A DNA stretch of 16,052 nucleotides from Chlorobiota bacterium (GTDB taxonomy: Bacteria > Bacteroidota > Bacteroidia > Bacteroidales > JAADJA01), in NCBI GenBank assembly GCA_030592565.1, contig JAUVIX010000033.1, positions 1 to 16,052 of the forward strand. The letters are read 5' to 3'. Positions 14,511-16,052 of the stretch are shown here, in pieces (position 1 is the first letter of the stretch; the number at the start of each line of letters is the position of its first letter). The translations under genes were made by a program, and so were the position numbers. The notes under the pieces are model-generated. The model saw only the letters and a list, made by a program, of their open reading frames with translations, did no database searches and was not told where the DNA came from.

Positions 14511-15792
14511 CAATACTATTGGAGTCAAATTACTTGATAAATCTAATACAATACTCGAAGGAAATAATAATATAATTACTCAAGAGTTTGCAAATAATTC
14601 ATTATACCAGATGTATATAACAAAAGGTAGCTTTCCGCACAAAATCAGATATAACAAGATATCCGATAATGATAACACGATTTGCTGGGTTAAGTACACG
14701 GGCAGTGAGGAAGGTTTGAACGTTCAGTACAACAACTGGGGAGGCAGCTATGTTCCCACAAACAACCTCTGCCCAACAGGTGCTTACATCATTGAACCAA
14801 TCTGGGATCCGGGTGATAACGACAACGGCTCAGATGCCGAAGCAATGTTCAATAGCGCCTCAAACCTTGCAGCACAAGAAGATTACACAGGTGCTAAAGC
14901 CCAATACAAACAGGTTGTACTGCAATATCCCGACACAAAATTCGCACAGGCCGCTCTGAAAGAGCTGGTTAACCTTGAAAAATATGCAGGCAACGACTAC
15001 ACTTCACTCAAAGCATATTACGAAACCGAGCCTGCCGTTCAAAACAATCCGGAACTTGTCAAACTTGCAGATTTTCTTGCAAACCGCTGCAACATAAAAC
15101 TTGCAAACTGGCCCGATGCCATTTCGTGGTTCGAAAATGTAATCCAAAATCCGGAGTCGGTCGAAGACAGCATCTTTGCAATTATTGATCTCGGATATAC
15201 TTATTGGCTTATGGAAAACGGAGGAATGAAATCATCATCCTATACGGGTGCTTTGTCTCAGTATAAATTCACCGATTATGCCGCTTTCGAAAGCAACAGG
15301 GATTATCTGCTTTCATTACTTCCCGGCGATGATTTGAACCTATCGGAGTCAATGAAGCAAAAGGTTAATGCTTTAGATGACGGTGAATTATTGCAGAACG
15401 TTCCGAATCCTTTCGGTAATTCCACAAAAATATTCTATAAACTTGATAATGATGCCGTTGTCACAGTTAATGTTTTCGACTACACCGGCAAACAGATAAA
15501 AACCTACACCGAAGGCGAAAAATCGGCCGGAGTATACTCCGTTACTTTCGATGCTTCGGGTTTAACTCCCGGTATGTATTTCTATTCCATTAATGTGAAC
15601 GGAATCAGAAGCGACACGAAAAAAATGATTATAGTATTGAAATTAAGTATCTTTTTCAATAAAACAGCCTTGATTTATTCTGGGCTGTTTTTTTTATCAA
15701 ACAGCATCATAAGAATCAACTACAGCTTTCACAACAATATCCACCTGCTCATCAGTCAGATTATAATAAACCGGCAGGCTGATAACCCGTGA
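14464..15792 (+). CDS. C-terminal part of the same surface protein: end of beta helix, repeat region, T9SS type A sorting domain
   Basis: This frame overlaps the preceding one by 47 bases, shifted by one base. Its ATG is probably not a real start: sense picks up at about 14509, where dropping one T gives NSVY-DNTIGVKLLDKSN, a natural beta-helix rung. Then follow VQYNNWGGSYVPTNN (88-101), a helical TPR-like region (about 124-285) and a T9SS type A sorting domain (about 308-393: NVPNPFGNSTKIFYKL, FDYTGKQIKTY, GLTPGMYFYSIN, KKMIIVLK). Such domains normally end right after the final KxxxVLK motif. Here the next codon is TTA (15643-15645) and the frame runs on through the terminator, adding about 49 unrelated residues; TAA is present one base out of frame (15644-15646). 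The true end was probably there. The stretch from about 14700 is much more GC-rich than the start of the gene. Confidence 0.72.
   Translation: MFIIQMLKLMTTPFTDNTIGVKLLDKSNTILEGNNNIITQEFANNSLYQMYITKGSFPHKIRYNKISDNDNTICWVKYTGSEEGLNVQYNNWGGSYVPTNNLCPTGAYIIEPIWDPGDNDNGSDAEAMFNSASNLAAQEDYTGAKAQYKQVVLQYPDTKFAQAALKELVNLEKYAGNDYTSLKAYYETEPAVQNNPELVKLADFLANRCNIKLANWPDAISWFENVIQNPESVEDSIFAIIDLGYTYWLMENGGMKSSSYTGALSQYKFTDYAAFESNRDYLLSLLPGDDLNLSESMKQKVNALDDGELLQNVPNPFGNSTKIFYKLDNDAVVTVNVFDYTGKQIKTYTEGEKSAGVYSVTFDASGLTPGMYFYSINVNGIRSDTKKMIIVLKLSIFFNKTALIYSGLFFLSNSIIRINYSFHNNIHLLISQIIINRQADNP
15661..15695. terminator. Bidirectional Rho-independent terminator
   Basis: AAAACAGCC (15661-15669) pairs with GGCTGTTTT (15683-15691) across a 13-base loop. 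The plus strand follows with eight Ts (15688-15695); the minus strand ends in TTTTATTG. It sits between the T9SS gene and the convergent aminotransferase gene and would serve both. Confidence 0.8.
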
Positions 15793-16052
15793 GAAGTTAT
15801 CATAGCTTACAGGAAAATTAGCAATATTGTTCCCTAATGATTTGTAATAGGTCATCAACGGTAATGGAATAAAATGAACATTCACCGAAACCCCCTTTTC
15901 AGTTATCTTTTGAATTATTTCATCGCGCTGCTGTTCATTGATATTCTTTATCCTTAAAAGAAAGACATGATATGATGATTTTTTGTCATCTGTTTCGTAA
16001 ACCGGAATTTCAGCCCAACCAAACTCAGAAAAAGCCTTTGCATACCTGTCGA
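15697..16052 (-). CDS. DegT/DnrJ/EryC1/StrS-family aminotransferase, 3' part only
   Basis: This is the C-terminal 117 residues of a gene that enters from the right edge; the start, the catalytic lysine and the PLP-binding part are outside the window. The family is recognised from SSYHVFLLRIK, then GVSVNVHFIPLPLMTYYKSL, SYDNFSRVISLPVYYNLTDE and the closing QVDIVVKAVVDSY. These PLP enzymes transfer an amino group to keto-sugars bound to a nucleotide, giving amino sugars for O-antigen, capsule or other surface glycans. Which sugar cannot be told from this end. The frame reads ...SYDAV and stops at TGA, 1 base before the terminator that it shares with the T9SS gene. An ATG at 15885 on this strand is internal, not the start. 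Confidence 0.85.
   Translation of the reverse strand, partial: DRYAKAFSEFGWAEIPVYETDDKKSSYHVFLLRIKNINEQQRDEIIQKITEKGVSVNVHFIPLPLMTYYKSLGNNIANFPVSYDNFSRVISLPVYYNLTDEQVDIVVKAVVDSYDAV

Noticed and set aside
14500..14515. Programmed +1 frameshift like that of the RF2 gene
   Set aside because: The UGAC stop context is present, but there is no slippery codon before it (UAC cannot re-pair well in +1) and no internal Shine-Dalgarno-like stimulator is seen.

Overview
The window looks like a piece of a Bacteroidota chromosome, probably a Bacteroidales-like or related anaerobe. Four things suggest this. Coding DNA is AT-rich. Most genes are preceded by the Bacteroidota -7 box TAnnTTTG. Two genes end in type IX secretion system (T9SS) type A sorting domains. 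There are also typical lineage genes: a fused CcsBA cytochrome c maturation protein, a PD40 lipoprotein, a FISUMP protein and a DUF2141 protein. No rRNA, tRNA, CRISPR array or intact insertion sequence was seen.

Left part (1-10078), intact single-gene units. ccsBA (cytochrome c haem ligation) is followed by a structured intergenic stretch. A minus-strand PD40 lipoprotein and a plus-strand UbiA-like membrane protein start 22 bp apart, back to back. A secreted FISUMP protein converges on a DUF2141 protein with a shared CTAG at the two stops. The DUF2141 gene shares a compact divergent promoter region with a GT-C-type membrane glycosyltransferase. dxs (first step of the MEP isoprenoid pathway) follows behind a perfect inverted repeat that abuts its -7 box. 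The UbiA-like protein, the glycosyltransferase and dxs could all touch polyprenyl metabolism, but nothing in the sequence shows an operon.

Right part (10079-15646), the unusual part. A well-formed TTTG-N20-TATTTTTG promoter drives a previously unannotated small reading frame. That frame contains an (AG)8/(GA)8 dinucleotide tract; in the present length it stops after 38 codons, while loss of one GA unit would give a 102-codon frame running 23 nt into the next gene. The next gene is an orphan NarL/LuxR-type response regulator with no kinase in view. Two T9SS-secreted genes follow: a YCF48/BNR-type beta-propeller protein with one in-frame TGA, and a large FG-GAP plus beta-helix protein with a one-base frameshift and an apparently lost stop codon. 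The second half of that large gene is much more GC-rich than the first, which suggests a mosaic. All four reading-frame lesions lie in the last 6 kb and none in the first 10 kb.

Right edge. A bidirectional terminator separates this cluster from the 3' end of a minus-strand DegT/DnrJ/EryC1/StrS aminotransferase, a family typical of nucleotide-sugar and surface-polysaccharide synthesis.

The most interesting candidate is the promoter, GA tract, orphan regulator and interrupted surface-protein set at 10114-15646. It could be a contingency (phase-variable) surface locus, a decaying locus, or in part an assembly artefact. The sequence alone cannot separate these.
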